This document shows positions 22,001-30,298 of a DNA stretch of 33,554 bases, one piece after another. A program made the translations under genes and the position numbers. Source of the stretch: Gnetum montanum (Eukaryota; Streptophyta; Gnetopsida; Gnetales; Gnetaceae); assembly GCA_015680685.1 (NCBI GenBank), contig MNCI01004661.1:939902-973455 (forward strand). The letters are read 5' to 3'. Every line of letters starts with the position of its first letter. Within the stretch, counting starts at the first letter, position 1. The notes beneath the pieces are model-generated. The model saw only the letters and a list, made by a program, of their open reading frames with translations, did not search any database and was not told where the DNA came from.

Positions 22001-22990
22001 TATCAAGAATAGAAAATAACTCCTTTTTGCTACACATATGATTAATACACCCAATGTCAAGAAACTATGTATGGTAGTTTGGTACTTCACTAGTTGCAGT
22101 GACCATCAAGAGAGCATGGTCGCCATCATCATCTTCTTCTTGTGCATAGTGAGCGCTTTGAGTATTATCCTTGTATCTACACTTATTTGAATAATAGCCA
22201 CACCTATGACAAGAGTAACAGACAACATTGGATTTGTCATACCTTCCTCTACCACGTCCATGACCATGACCTTTTGAATTTTGTTGATGACCAAAATCTG
22301 ATTTTTTTTTGGGTCATTGCCTCCAACTCCATGATTGTTGTTATGACCACGACAACTCTTGGTGTAGTAGCCCCCACATCCTCATCCTCTACCACAAGAA
22401 CAAACATACTTTTGGCTTGTTTCACCACCTTGATCACCTTTGATGGAGACTTGGCCTTAAAAGGCTTGCTCAATCTTCTCAACTTTCTTCTCATTCATTC
22501 ATTGCTCATGGGCTTGCAGGATGCTAGATAATTCCTTGACAGCCATTGAATAGAGATCATGTGTCGTTACCACTATATGCTCAAATTTTTAAGTGAGCAA
22601 CCATAAAATCTTCTCCACTTTATCCTGCTCTTTGTACTCCTCTCCATATGTTTTCATATGATTTGTCAAAGTAAGAACACAACTAATATAAGTAGCAATA
22701 GTCTCAAAAGACTCCATTTGTAAGAGCTCATATTGATGTTTCAAAGTTTAGAGTCTTACTTTCTTAACTCTATCTGCACCTTTGTATGATGTCATCAAGG
22801 TATCCCAGGCTTGCTTTGATGTGGTTGCTCCTACAATCTTCTCAAAAACTTCATCATTCACCCCTTGATGAATGAACTATAATGCCTTCTTATCTTTCTT
22901 CTTGTTCTCACAGTGGACATTCTTTTGTGTGCTTATTCCACAACATCCAGCAGCTTGTGGAAATTGAAAAGCACCTTCATTTGGGCATTT
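19040..22990 (-). pseudogene. Degenerate copia Gag-Pol polyprotein
   Basis: Order on the minus strand: gag (about 22990-22110) with nucleocapsid CxxC...C at 22179-22220, whose His is replaced by Tyr; protease (DIG at 22050-22058 where DSG is expected, preceded by a stop in place of the usual Trp); pre-integrase zinc region (about 21700-21540, ending CEACILGK); integrase core (about 21480-20990) with Asn, Asn and Lys at the three catalytic sites; reverse transcriptase (about 20490-19700) with KWIFKIK, MDVKSAFLNG, KALYGLKQ and an intact YVDD at 19978-19989; RNase H (about 19690-19090) with CEAEY, DNISVI, AKNP and HGRSKHIELHYHFLRD. RT and RNase H stay in long frame segments separated mostly by single stops. 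Gag and integrase are more damaged. It encodes no working enzyme set. Confidence 0.92.
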
Positions 22991-23021
22991 CACCAATTGT
23001 AATTTTTCATTGGAACTTCTA

Positions 23022-23033
23022 GCTCTAATACCA
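23022..23033 (-). other. Primer-binding site of the copia element (initiator tRNA-Met type)
   Basis: The minus strand reads TGGTATTAGAGC directly inside the 5' LTR. The common copia site is TGGTATCAGAGC, so there is one mismatch. Confidence 0.88.
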
Positions 23034-23034
23034 C

Positions 23035-23367
23035 CGATAAGAATTAACACAGGACAAAATAACAGACACAAGAATAGAGCAAATATTAGGAGAAATAGAA
23101 ATATTTTATTCTGATGTGGTACATCAAAGCTACTATCAAATGGCCTATTTATAATAGGCTAAGTCCACCAAATTCCCATTCTTTTTCTAGCTGAACTTGG
23201 AGGTTAGAATTGCGTCATGATAACCCATTAAACTTAAACTGATTCTTGTAACAAAAACAAGATTAACTCCCATTCTTTTCTAACTAAACATGGACATTAA
23301 AATTACTAATAAACTTGACCATAACTTAAACTGATTCTTGTAACAGAAACAGGATTAATAACTAACA
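23035..23367 (-). repeat. 5' LTR of the copia element (333 bp)
   Basis: It begins TGTTAG on the minus strand and ends TTATCG where the other copy ends TTATCA, a single change at the terminal CA. No net length difference from the 3' LTR. Confidence 0.93.
23143..23159 (-). promoter_or_regulatory. TATA palindrome in the copia 5' LTR
   Basis: Identical to 18801-18817 and at the same offset. This copy would have driven genomic RNA synthesis of the element. Confidence 0.6.
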
Positions 23368-23545
23368 AAGAGATTGTTGAATCCCAGGGATTTAACCAAT
23401 AGATAAAATGTGCTCCAAGATCACTCACCAACCAACAAACTATACAAAGACTAAGACAAGCAAACCAGAGACGATGGGTATATTCTGCTGAAAAATGCAG
23501 GCCAGGCAAAGTGGAAATTGGGGAACATATTATAGTTGATATGGC

Positions 23546-25798
23546 TCAAGGGAAGGCCTCGATAACGGTCCTTATAGCCGGTGGTGGCACTGGAACAATA
23601 TTGACGGTAGAGAAGCCACCTGCCGACAGAAGCTCTGCCCACTGTGTGGCACTCCTCTCGTGCCCACCAGGTGCATGTGCCATCATCAGCAGATCTATTG
23701 TCAGGACTGCTTTAGCCTTCATCTTCGTATTTGTATCCACGTTTTGCTCACCGTTCTCGTCTGCGTCTGCTTCATCAGGCAGCACCTTATCCAGAATGAC
23801 GAGGCGGCCATAAGGAGGCAACACGGCCAAGCAGGCTTTCAGTATTTGCAAGCACTTTGAGTCAGCCCAGTTGTGGAGGACGGCGTTGAGCACTATACAC
23901 TCCGCGCTTGGTATGCTCTTGAACATGTCCCCACCCAAGTGTTCTACACCTGACCACACAGTAGATTAAAAAACAAAAAATCAAAAGGAAATTCTAGTTA
24001 GAGTAACTAAATTATGAGTTCATTGAAGCCATCCTTAGGGAGACGCTCCATATGCTTGTTTTGCCAAAGCATTGTCACAGAATAGGTGAGGGAAAGTTTA
24101 AATCGGCCTTGTTTCAAAAGCAGTGCCAGGATTCAGAAGAGTTAGAAAGCTTAAATAGGCTTAGAATTATGCGGCCTTGAATGAATATAAATATACCCAA
24201 AACATAGGAACATGATGCTTTAGACAAATTACAAAATAATATGATTCATAAAATTCAGAATCTTAAAAAAGAAGATTTATGATTTACAATACTCTTGAGT
24301 CTTAGATAGCCAAATTGTTCTTAGAAATCATAAAAGTAGCTTATTAACCCAAACGATAATTCTTGGAGAGAGAAATCCCTGCTTATGTTGTACTGATATT
24401 AAGTTGCAAAACCTTTTCAAGAATAGATTGCCAACAAGAACCCCAAACCCTTTGTTGATGATATTTTGTTGGCAATAACTATCCTCAACTAGCATAGTAT
24501 TGTTAGTGATATGAAGCTAAAATCTGTAGTTAACCTGTGTTAGTTTTAGAATTTTGTAATGAAGAGTTAAGATTTCTAGAGCCTATTGTAAAAGAAAAAG
24601 TGAAGATCTGTTTGAGTTAATTATTGGTTGTTTTTATTCTTTTAACCCTGAATTTGGCTATTTAAATCCAGGCTAGTTATGGTGGGTGAGCTGAGAGTGT
24701 GTGGTCTCTTGTGTAAAGTTGTTGTGTAGAAACAGGTATCTATGTAGTTTTGAAGATGTTATAAAAGTTACCAAATTGCTTTCTTGTTTATCTCAGTTGT
24801 TTCTCTCTCCATTTTGCAAGTTTTATTACTTTGTCATTGTATTATTTTTGTGTTGGTAATATTTACCAATAACAATTTTTGTACAATGTTTATTTAGTTA
24901 ACAAGTATATTTCCATGCCTCATTAGCAACCTCTATGTAACTGCTTAAATCATATTCTCTATCTAACCGCTTAAATCATATTGGTACCGTAAACCTCAAT
25001 GCACAACTAAGAATTAATAAACACAAATTAATAAACACGATGTTCCAAAAGAGTGCAAACCAACCAACCTACCAACGTACCCGGGTGTTTAGGTGCAGTG
25101 GCAATGACATGAGGCAGGTCCAGATTGATGGCGGAGGAGATGTTGGGATGTCGCTTCACGATGTGGGCAGCAAAGCTGCCGGTGCCACCGCCCACGTCCA
25201 CCAGCGAAGATACACTGCCAAACCCATCGTAAGACGAGAACAGAGACTGCGCTTGCAACGCCGAACTGGCGACCATGGCATCGTTGAACACGGCGTTGAA
25301 GCGGGCATTTACAGCATTGTATTGCCATATGTTGGCGCCGTGGGCGTACACGAAGGCCTCGCCACCGCCAACCACACATTCGTGGAAATGGTGCCACGGC
25401 GCCAGCGCCACTTCGTCGTTAATAAACAGAAATAAATCCGCCATGGACGCCGCTCCCGGCCTCTGCACCAGGCACTTGGCTGCCGCAGAAAGGCCGTACC
25501 GGAGCTCTGCTTTGTTGTTGTTGTTGTGGGTAGTGAAGAAGTCAATGACAGCCAGAAAGCGCATGAGTCTGTGTAAGGCATCCACTCCCTCCGACGGTGG
25601 TGATGTCGGCAGCTTCTCGGCGATTTCAGCGACCGACATGGGTGATCCGCCGTTGCTGGCCATGATGTCGGGCAATTTCAGCAACAGCGCAGCCTTCACG
25701 GCCAACGACTCAGCAAATGAGAACTCTAGTTTCAGCATCGCAGCCTGGCCCTGCTTCTCCTCATCTTCGTTGGTGAATAACGGGTTGCAGTTGGCCAT
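23546..25798 (-). CDS. Class II S-adenosylmethionine-dependent O-methyltransferase (two exons)
   Basis: Exons are 25798-25081 and 23949-23546, giving 1122 bases and 373 residues, the usual size for plant COMT/IOMT-type enzymes. These cytosolic homodimers methylate hydroxyls of phenolics and related metabolites. An N-terminal dimerisation helix region spans about residues 20-65. The SAM site has DVGGGTGSF (201-209), NLDLPHVI (225-232) and GGDMF (245-249). By alignment to alfalfa COMT, His265 (LHNW) is the catalytic base, with Asp293 and Glu337 (GGHER) as partners. Asp at 293 is as in isoflavone OMTs; COMT has Glu. An acidic insertion (about 298-315) follows Asp293. The single phase-1 intron just before GVEHLGGDMF is at a position I recall as usual for this family. 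The exons are GC-rich and free of stops, so the gene looks functional. Substrate cannot be told from sequence. The start is the only in-frame Met with a full N-terminus. Confidence 0.93.
23950..25080 (-). other. Phase-1 intron of the O-methyltransferase gene (1131 bp)
   Basis: Donor G^GTACGT at 25080 and acceptor GGTCAG^GT at 23950, preceded by a T-rich tract. Joining after the first base of a Gly codon restores the family's PG-VEHLGGDMF sequence exactly. The interior is AT-rich, with no gene or retroelement recognised. AC-element-like motifs lie at the donor end (25059-25073). Confidence 0.92.
25059..25073 (+). promoter_or_regulatory. Cluster of AC-element-like MYB motifs at the start of the intron
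   Basis: Overlapping ACCAACC (25059-25065 and 25063-25069) and ACCTACC (25067-25073) match the AC-II and AC-I cores bound by phenylpropanoid R2R3-MYB factors. They lie in the first ~22 bases of the intron. The low complexity of the tract means chance is possible. Confidence 0.3.
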
Positions 25799-25885
25799 TG
25801 AAAAGACTATTGCAGATATCTTCCCTTAATTCAAGCTAGTTTTTTGCTCTGCTGGCTTCCCTGCAAATCCTATGCGAAGTGGCCT

Positions 25886-25896
25886 GGCTTAAATAG
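25886..25896 (-). promoter_or_regulatory. Probable TATA box of the O-methyltransferase gene (proximal)
   Basis: The minus strand reads CTATTTAAGCC about 90 bases upstream of the ATG, leaving room for a 5' UTR of roughly 60 bases. It lies in the proximal promoter unit. Confidence 0.6.
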
Positions 25897-26020
25897 TCTT
25901 GCTTAGGGATATCCGCTCTTAAATTCCAAGTCACATGACCGTAAGGAATTGAATTTGGCTTACCTTGAGAGCAAGTTTCCACATGAGAGTTAGGAATTGA
26001 CTTTGACTAGGGCAGGTTTC

Positions 26021-26026
26021 CACGTG
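26021..26026. promoter_or_regulatory. G-box CACGTG in the proximal promoter unit
   Basis: A palindromic CACGTG in the second GTTTCCAC block of the proximal unit. The sister block near 25979 reads CACATG, so the G-box is gained or lost between copies. Confidence 0.45.
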
Positions 26027-26176
26027 AGAGTTAGGAATTGACTTTGGCCAGCATGAGGGCGAGTTTCCAAACTAACTGGGATCCACCAAATTTTGAATAG
26101 ACTTGTTATTATTATAGATATCTTCCCTGAATTTCAAGCTAGTTTTTTGCTCTGCAAATCCTATGCGAAGTGGCCT

Positions 26177-26187
26177 GGCTTAAATAG
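26177..26187 (-). promoter_or_regulatory. Duplicate TATA box (distal promoter unit)
   Basis: Identical CTATTTAAGCC, 291 bases further upstream in the second promoter unit. It could give a longer alternative transcript or be silent. Confidence 0.5.
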
Positions 26188-26222
26188 TCTTGCTTAGGGA
26201 TTTCCGCTCCTAAATTCCAAGT

Positions 26223-26228
26223 CACGTG
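26223..26228. promoter_or_regulatory. G-box CACGTG in the distal promoter unit
   Basis: A perfect G-box in TCACGTGACC. The equivalent proximal site (25932-25937) is CACATG, a single transition that destroys the core. Confidence 0.5.
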
Positions 26229-26356
26229 ACCGTTAGGAATAGGAATTGAATTTGGCTTACCTTGAGGACAAGTTTCCACATGAGAGTTAGGAATTGACTA
26301 GGACAAGTTTCCAAACTAACTAGATCCCCCAACTTTTGACCAATTCACTTTATAAT

Positions 26357-26446
26357 CCATCTCCTAATTTAAACCAGGGACCTTGTCACCTTGAGTCTAA
26401 CCCATCTCCTAATTTAAACCAAGGACCTTGTCAACTTGAGTCTAAA
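26357..26446. repeat. Tandem duplication, 45 bp x 2
   Basis: The unit CCATCTCCTAATTTAAACCA... ending GAGTCTAA is repeated with two or three differences. A second short duplication of TAGGGCTAGAAATTG follows at about 26470-26505. Confidence 0.9.
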
Positions 26447-26956
26447 ACATTGTCACATGTATTCTCCAATAGGGCTAGAAATTGCTATCACCTAGTAGGG
26501 CTAGAAATTGACAACCTTCAAGATTTTTGTGGTAAAATATATTTAAAATTTTTAAACACCTGTATCTTTAAATCAATATAAGAGAGGAGTGGTTATAAGA
26601 GTTATAATAAGATTGGTTTTAGAATTATTGCTCTTATCATTTTATTATAGATTGAAAAATCAGATATGATTGGTAAATTGACACCCTATTTTATAACTAG
26701 GATTCACAAAATTGAAACAAATTGTTGTAAAAATTACGGTATTTACAAAAGAGAGCACTTATATACACTCATGTTAGTCGAGGTATTTCTATTTTTTTCA
26801 TCTAAGAGCTCAGTTAGAGTGGAAAATCAAATATAGGAATTTTAGTTTTTGGTTGGCATAAGAATTAGTAATATACAATATATGTAACTAAAAAAATCAA
26901 TAAAAATATAGCATTGTTCATTACTCAAACTTTAGCCTTTAGCCTTCAACTTTAAT

Positions 26957-27054
26957 GCAAATTAATGGTAAATATTATTTTATTATTTTGAGAAAAATGA
27001 AACTAGCAAATTAATGGTAAATATTATTTTATTCTTTTGAGAAAAATGAGACAA
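26957..27054. repeat. Tandem duplication, 49 bp x 2
   Basis: The unit starts GCAAATTAATGGTAAATATT and is repeated with two or three differences. The surrounding 26.5-26.95 kb is AT-rich with no gene. Confidence 0.9.
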
Positions 27055-27129
27055 ACATGACCATGCTTTTGCACAAAGATTGAAGTGAAATGACCTAAAA
27101 CTATGGCAGCAATAATTGAATCAATTTTC

Positions 27130-27340
27130 AATCACGCTTACTTGCTACCTTGACTTTTGTTATTCACTTTTCATTCTTGCTACCTTGAACTTTTCTTAAT
27201 CACTTTTCAATAAACTATACTTACTACCTTAACTTTTGTTAATTATTTTTTCACCAACCATACCTACTACCTTAACTTTAGTTATTTTTGCTTTAGTAAC
27301 TATACTTACTACCTTCACTTTTGTTACTTTTACTTTAGGA
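27130..27340. repeat. Degenerate ~45-50-bp tandem repeat, five units
   Basis: Blocks of the type CTTACTACCTTAACTTTTGTTA with a TTACTTTTCA-like tail recur five times. They diverge more than the neighbouring two-unit duplications. Confidence 0.8.
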
Positions 27341-27604
27341 TTCAAGTAAGATAGAGCAATCATTTAATCATTTTTGTATGTGTTAATCATTTGTCTATTT
27401 TTAGTACTTTGCATGACAACTTTCTTCTCCAATATGTCATAAATAAAAAAATATTTTCTAAGGAGCCTCTTTACTCTCTCTTCATGATGTACACAAGTAT
27501 GTAATCATCTATGTGCAAACATTTCTCTGTTCCATCCTCTCAATAAAAACCAAGCTACAAATTTCTAGAGGTGAAACCCTGAAACACAGCAATACTAGTT
27601 ACTA

Positions 27605-27704
27605 GACCCGTGCATGTCTCTACTGCCTTGGGCAATTTTTTATTAATCATAACTTAATCGAAGATCCCTGAACGTGTCTGATGCATTGGGGAATTTTTTA
27701 TTAC
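27605..27704. repeat. Degenerate tandem duplication, ~60-bp period
   Basis: Two copies of a segment with CGTG, TCT, TGC, TTGGGSAATTTTTTATTA in the same order, at about 27605-27645 and 27665-27704. Confidence 0.65.
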
Positions 27705-27758
27705 ATGGTTTTCTCAGGTACGGGCGATGAAATTAAACCCGCGAGCGATGAAGTACCG

Positions 27759-27812
27759 TAAACACGTGCTAATGCACTGCATTATTAAACACGTGCTAAT
27801 GCACTGCATTAT
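27759..27812. repeat. Exact 27-bp tandem duplication carrying a G-box in each unit
   Basis: The unit TAAACACGTGCTAATGCACT plus GCATTAT occurs twice without a difference. CACGTG lies at 27763-27768 and 27790-27795. It stands directly upstream of the open frame at 27827. Confidence 0.92.
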
Positions 27813-27826
27813 TTAAAATAAGGATT

Positions 27827-28024
27827 ATGATAATGGGCGATGAAAATCGAGTAGGCAGGCGCTTTACCACTATGGAAAATGGAAAATTCAGGAATGGTTT
27901 GATCGAAACTAATTATCTAAGCTTCATGAATGTGGCACATTTGCAAGCCGTGACCGCATTTGTTCACCAAGAATGGGCTGCAAACGAAATTTATTACGGC
28001 AATTCTGGAATTCGGTTAAATTAA
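27827..28024 (+). CDS. Unrecognised 65-residue open frame
   Basis: The frame starts at ATG 27827, with a second ATG at 27833, and ends at TAA. It has mixed composition, including a GRRFTTMENGKF stretch and an acidic-aromatic C-terminal half (HQEWAANEIYYGN), less biased than random AT-rich frames nearby. A TATTTAAAATA motif and two G-boxes lie just upstream, but the TATA-to-ATG distance is only about 20 bases, too short for a normal plant promoter. No domain, signal peptide or membrane segment is visible. It may be a chance frame or an exon fragment. Confidence 0.25.
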   Translation: MIMGDENRVGRRFTTMENGKFRNGLIETNYLSFMNVAHLQAVTAFVHQEWAANEIYYGNSGIRLN

Positions 28025-28515
28025 AGTTTTAGAACTAATCTAAGTTTTAGAATTAAGTTGTTAAATTAAACCACTCATGTATTCGGTTACAATCATGAAT
28101 AAAATTCTGAAACAGCTCTATCCCATTGCTCAATTTCAATGTCAAAAATTAAAAGCATATGTTACTCTAGCTTACCCGTTGGGTCACAATTAACAAACAG
28201 ATTGATCCCCTAAACATGGTTTCCATCTTGAGAAACTTGGTGGCATTCAAAATGGTGAATACTTCTGTCGAAACCTCCAATTTCATGCACAAAATTAAGC
28301 TTTAACAATCCATTTCTGCCAATCTTACTGTTATGAAAAAAAAGGTCGGTGAATGCTGATAAATTAATGTTAAGAAAACATGTTACTTAGGAAATTAAAA
28401 CGGATAACTTAGAAAATTGTTTATTTGCTTTATGAACTTTGTAAAAATATATGATTATGTGATTCACAAAATTTTATCGTTAAACTTACATAAATTAGGC
28501 ATATGCACCATTGAT

Positions 28516-28674
28516 GGGAACAAAAAGTATGTGATTTTTGAACATAAGTTTATGCTCAAAGGAGTAATGAGAACAAAAAGTATATGATTTTCTAGAATAA
28601 GTTTATGCTCATGGGAGCAATGACAACAAAAAGTATATGATATTGTAGGATAAGTTTATGCTCATAGGAGCATG
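28516..28674. repeat. 53-bp tandem repeat, three units
   Basis: Units at 28516-28568, 28569-28621 and 28622-28674 share AACAAAAAGTATRTGAT and AAGTTTATGCTCA with a few differences each. Confidence 0.92.
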
Positions 28675-29309
28675 GTAGTTTTAATCTACTTAGGTGGGAT
28701 CTAGCACCACATCTCAAAGCAACAAAGAGCTATGGTCTATGGTCCATAAGACTTTAGGTGAATATTTTAGCAATGAAGTTGGCCTATGAAGCTTGATACA
28801 AGTTCGATAAGAATTGGATTCATTACATTATTTGGAAATATCATAACATTACAGCCATGGTCAGTGCTGCCTAGGGTAATCTTTGGATGCTTTCATGAAG
28901 ATCCAAAATTTATTTTTTCAATGAGCTTCTCCATCATATGGTTTTCCTTCATATAAATAATTTGCAGCAACTAGTATGTCTAGATGGATCTTCTATTTCA
29001 ATCATTAGGAAACCTTGTTTCATTCCTTCTCAGAGTGCATGTTTTGCAAAGTGACATTTTCCATCATTGCTACGGCTAGAGGTCCATGGTACATTGATTT
29101 TTACCAATGATTTAAAGCTATGCTAATGGGTACAATTATGTGGGTGGTGTGGCTATATGACTATAAATCACATACCAACTATAGATGGAATACAATTAGA
29201 GCATATTTACTAGCAACAAGGCATGTTTATCCACAATTACAACTATTAAGCTATAATATAGTTTGAAAATAGGCAAATGTTCAATATCAACAAATGACTT
29301 TGGTAGTTC
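28675..29309. other. Intergenic sequence, nothing recognised
   Basis: Moderately AT-rich, without tandem structure or a coding frame I can support. It ends at the terminus of LTR A3, where the flanking 5 bases are AATAG. Confidence 0.4.
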
Positions 29310-29314
29310 AATAG

Positions 29315-30117
29315 TGATGAGTGGCGAGGTACCCCTACACTCAACCATACGAATACGAGTGTTTCATGCACGATCCGGTCGAACTCCGCAGACGGGCTAG
29401 TTGTGGTATTTAGACATTTATTTTTAGGTTGCAATTTGCTGTCTTCCCACCTGGACTAGTATTAACTTTGTCACATATGGTTTAGTCCAAGGTGAGGTGT
29501 ATGATGTGTTTCTATGCTAATGCTACTCTTGAGGACAATGGAAAGTAATATTGACTAAGCTAAGAGAGAGAAAGGGTGAGAGAGAATCTAGCTAGCCTAA
29601 GTGAGATGAGCATCTGTTCCTTGATCATCTGTACACATCTTGGACTTTGTGCACGACTACCACTGGGATTACTAGTGCAGATCCTAGGTACGCTACTGGG
29701 TTACCAAGTAGTCACACTTAAATGCTCGTAATCAAGTCGTACTCATTCCACGTTTAACAAGATTTTAGGGTGAGAAGAGATTAACTAAGAAAGCAGTAAA
29801 TAACAATTAATTAAATAATTAATTAAACTAAATGAATGCTATAATGATGAAGTAATCTCGATCTTTATTGCTGGTCATGTGCATGTCCAAGTACGTCACA
29901 CTCGAATAAAGGATGCCGTACAATTACAATCACCACACTGCGGGCATACACTGAGAGGAAAAGGGTTGAGAGAAAAACAAGAACTAAAATTTAACACTTA
30001 AACTAAAACTGACAAAAAGCTTCCTATCGAAACTGCCTTCCTCTTATTTATAGATGAGGAGACAGCTCACGCTATCGCGTACGCGATATCGCGGCCAGTT
30101 TAAATGGCGACTCATCA
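29315..30117 (-). repeat. 3' LTR of gypsy element A3 (803 bp)
   Basis: The minus strand begins TGATGAGTCGCC and ends CGCCACTCATCA, with the same TGATGAG/CTCATCA ends as LTR A1 and nearly the same length (803 against 795). The ~75 bp next to the left edge are almost identical to 826-905, while the middle is diverged. A purine-rich tract and ORF3 lie to its right, so it is a 3' LTR and the element continues past the window. Confidence 0.85.
30043..30054 (-). promoter_or_regulatory. TATA box of LTR A3
   Basis: The minus strand reads TCTATAAATAAG, identical to the motif in LTR A1 and at a similar distance from the LTR start. Confidence 0.6.
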
Positions 30118-30126
30118 TACCCCCAC
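30118..30126 (-). other. Polypurine tract of element A3
   Basis: The minus strand reads GTGGGGGTA directly before the TGATGAG start of the 3' LTR. Confidence 0.65.
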
Positions 30127-30298
30127 AACTGAGTGAAAACTCGTCCTCGAGTTATAGTGAGAACAAGCTCCATTGATTACACAGTGGATAGGTACGAGAT
30201 TATTAGACGGTGAAATTGGGTTTATGCCGCAGTGTGGAATCAAGACAAAATTAAGACACAACACAAAGAATGTGCTACAACTACAAAATTGGTGGAAC

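Larger units (their letters stand above)
18688..23372 (-). mobile_element. Structurally complete Ty1-copia retrotransposon with AAGAG target duplication
   Basis: The element spans 18693-23367 (4675 bp) between identical 5-bp direct repeats AAGAG (18688-18692 and 23368-23372). In minus orientation it has a 5' LTR (23035-23367), an initiator-Met-type PBS, a gag-PR-IN-RT-RNase H polyprotein region, a PPT and a 3' LTR (18693-19025). Integrase before reverse transcriptase defines the Ty1-copia superfamily. The LTRs are both exactly 333 bp but differ at about 45 positions by hand count (about 13.5%, mostly transitions), so the insertion is old. The polyprotein is dead, with many stops and lost active-site residues. 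It lies 178 bp beyond the O-methyltransferase stop codon, on the same strand. Confidence 0.95.
25814..26339. repeat. Tandemly duplicated promoter region of the O-methyltransferase gene
   Basis: The unit at 25814-26097 is repeated at 26116-26339, starting AGATATCTTCCCT and ending near CCAAACTAACT...TTTTGA. Offsets are 302 bp at the start and 291 bp at the TATA box, because the proximal unit has a 12-bp insertion near 25850. The proximal unit also contains an extra internal copy of the GTTTCCACRTGAGAGTTAGG block. Both units carry the TATA box and a CACRTG site. The two units are about 90% alike by eye. Confidence 0.92.

Noticed and set aside
23511-23860. Plus-strand open frames over the second exon
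   Set aside because: Shadows of the exon encoding the catalytic His and GGHER motifs on the minus strand.
25040-25829. Long plus-strand and alternative minus-strand open frames over the O-methyltransferase first exon
   Set aside because: They are GC-rich shadows of the real exon, with no domain. The minus-strand frame from 25798 carries the complete family motifs.
28516-28674. CRISPR-like repeat array
   Set aside because: Three adjacent 53-bp units without spacers in a plant nuclear context: a simple tandem repeat.
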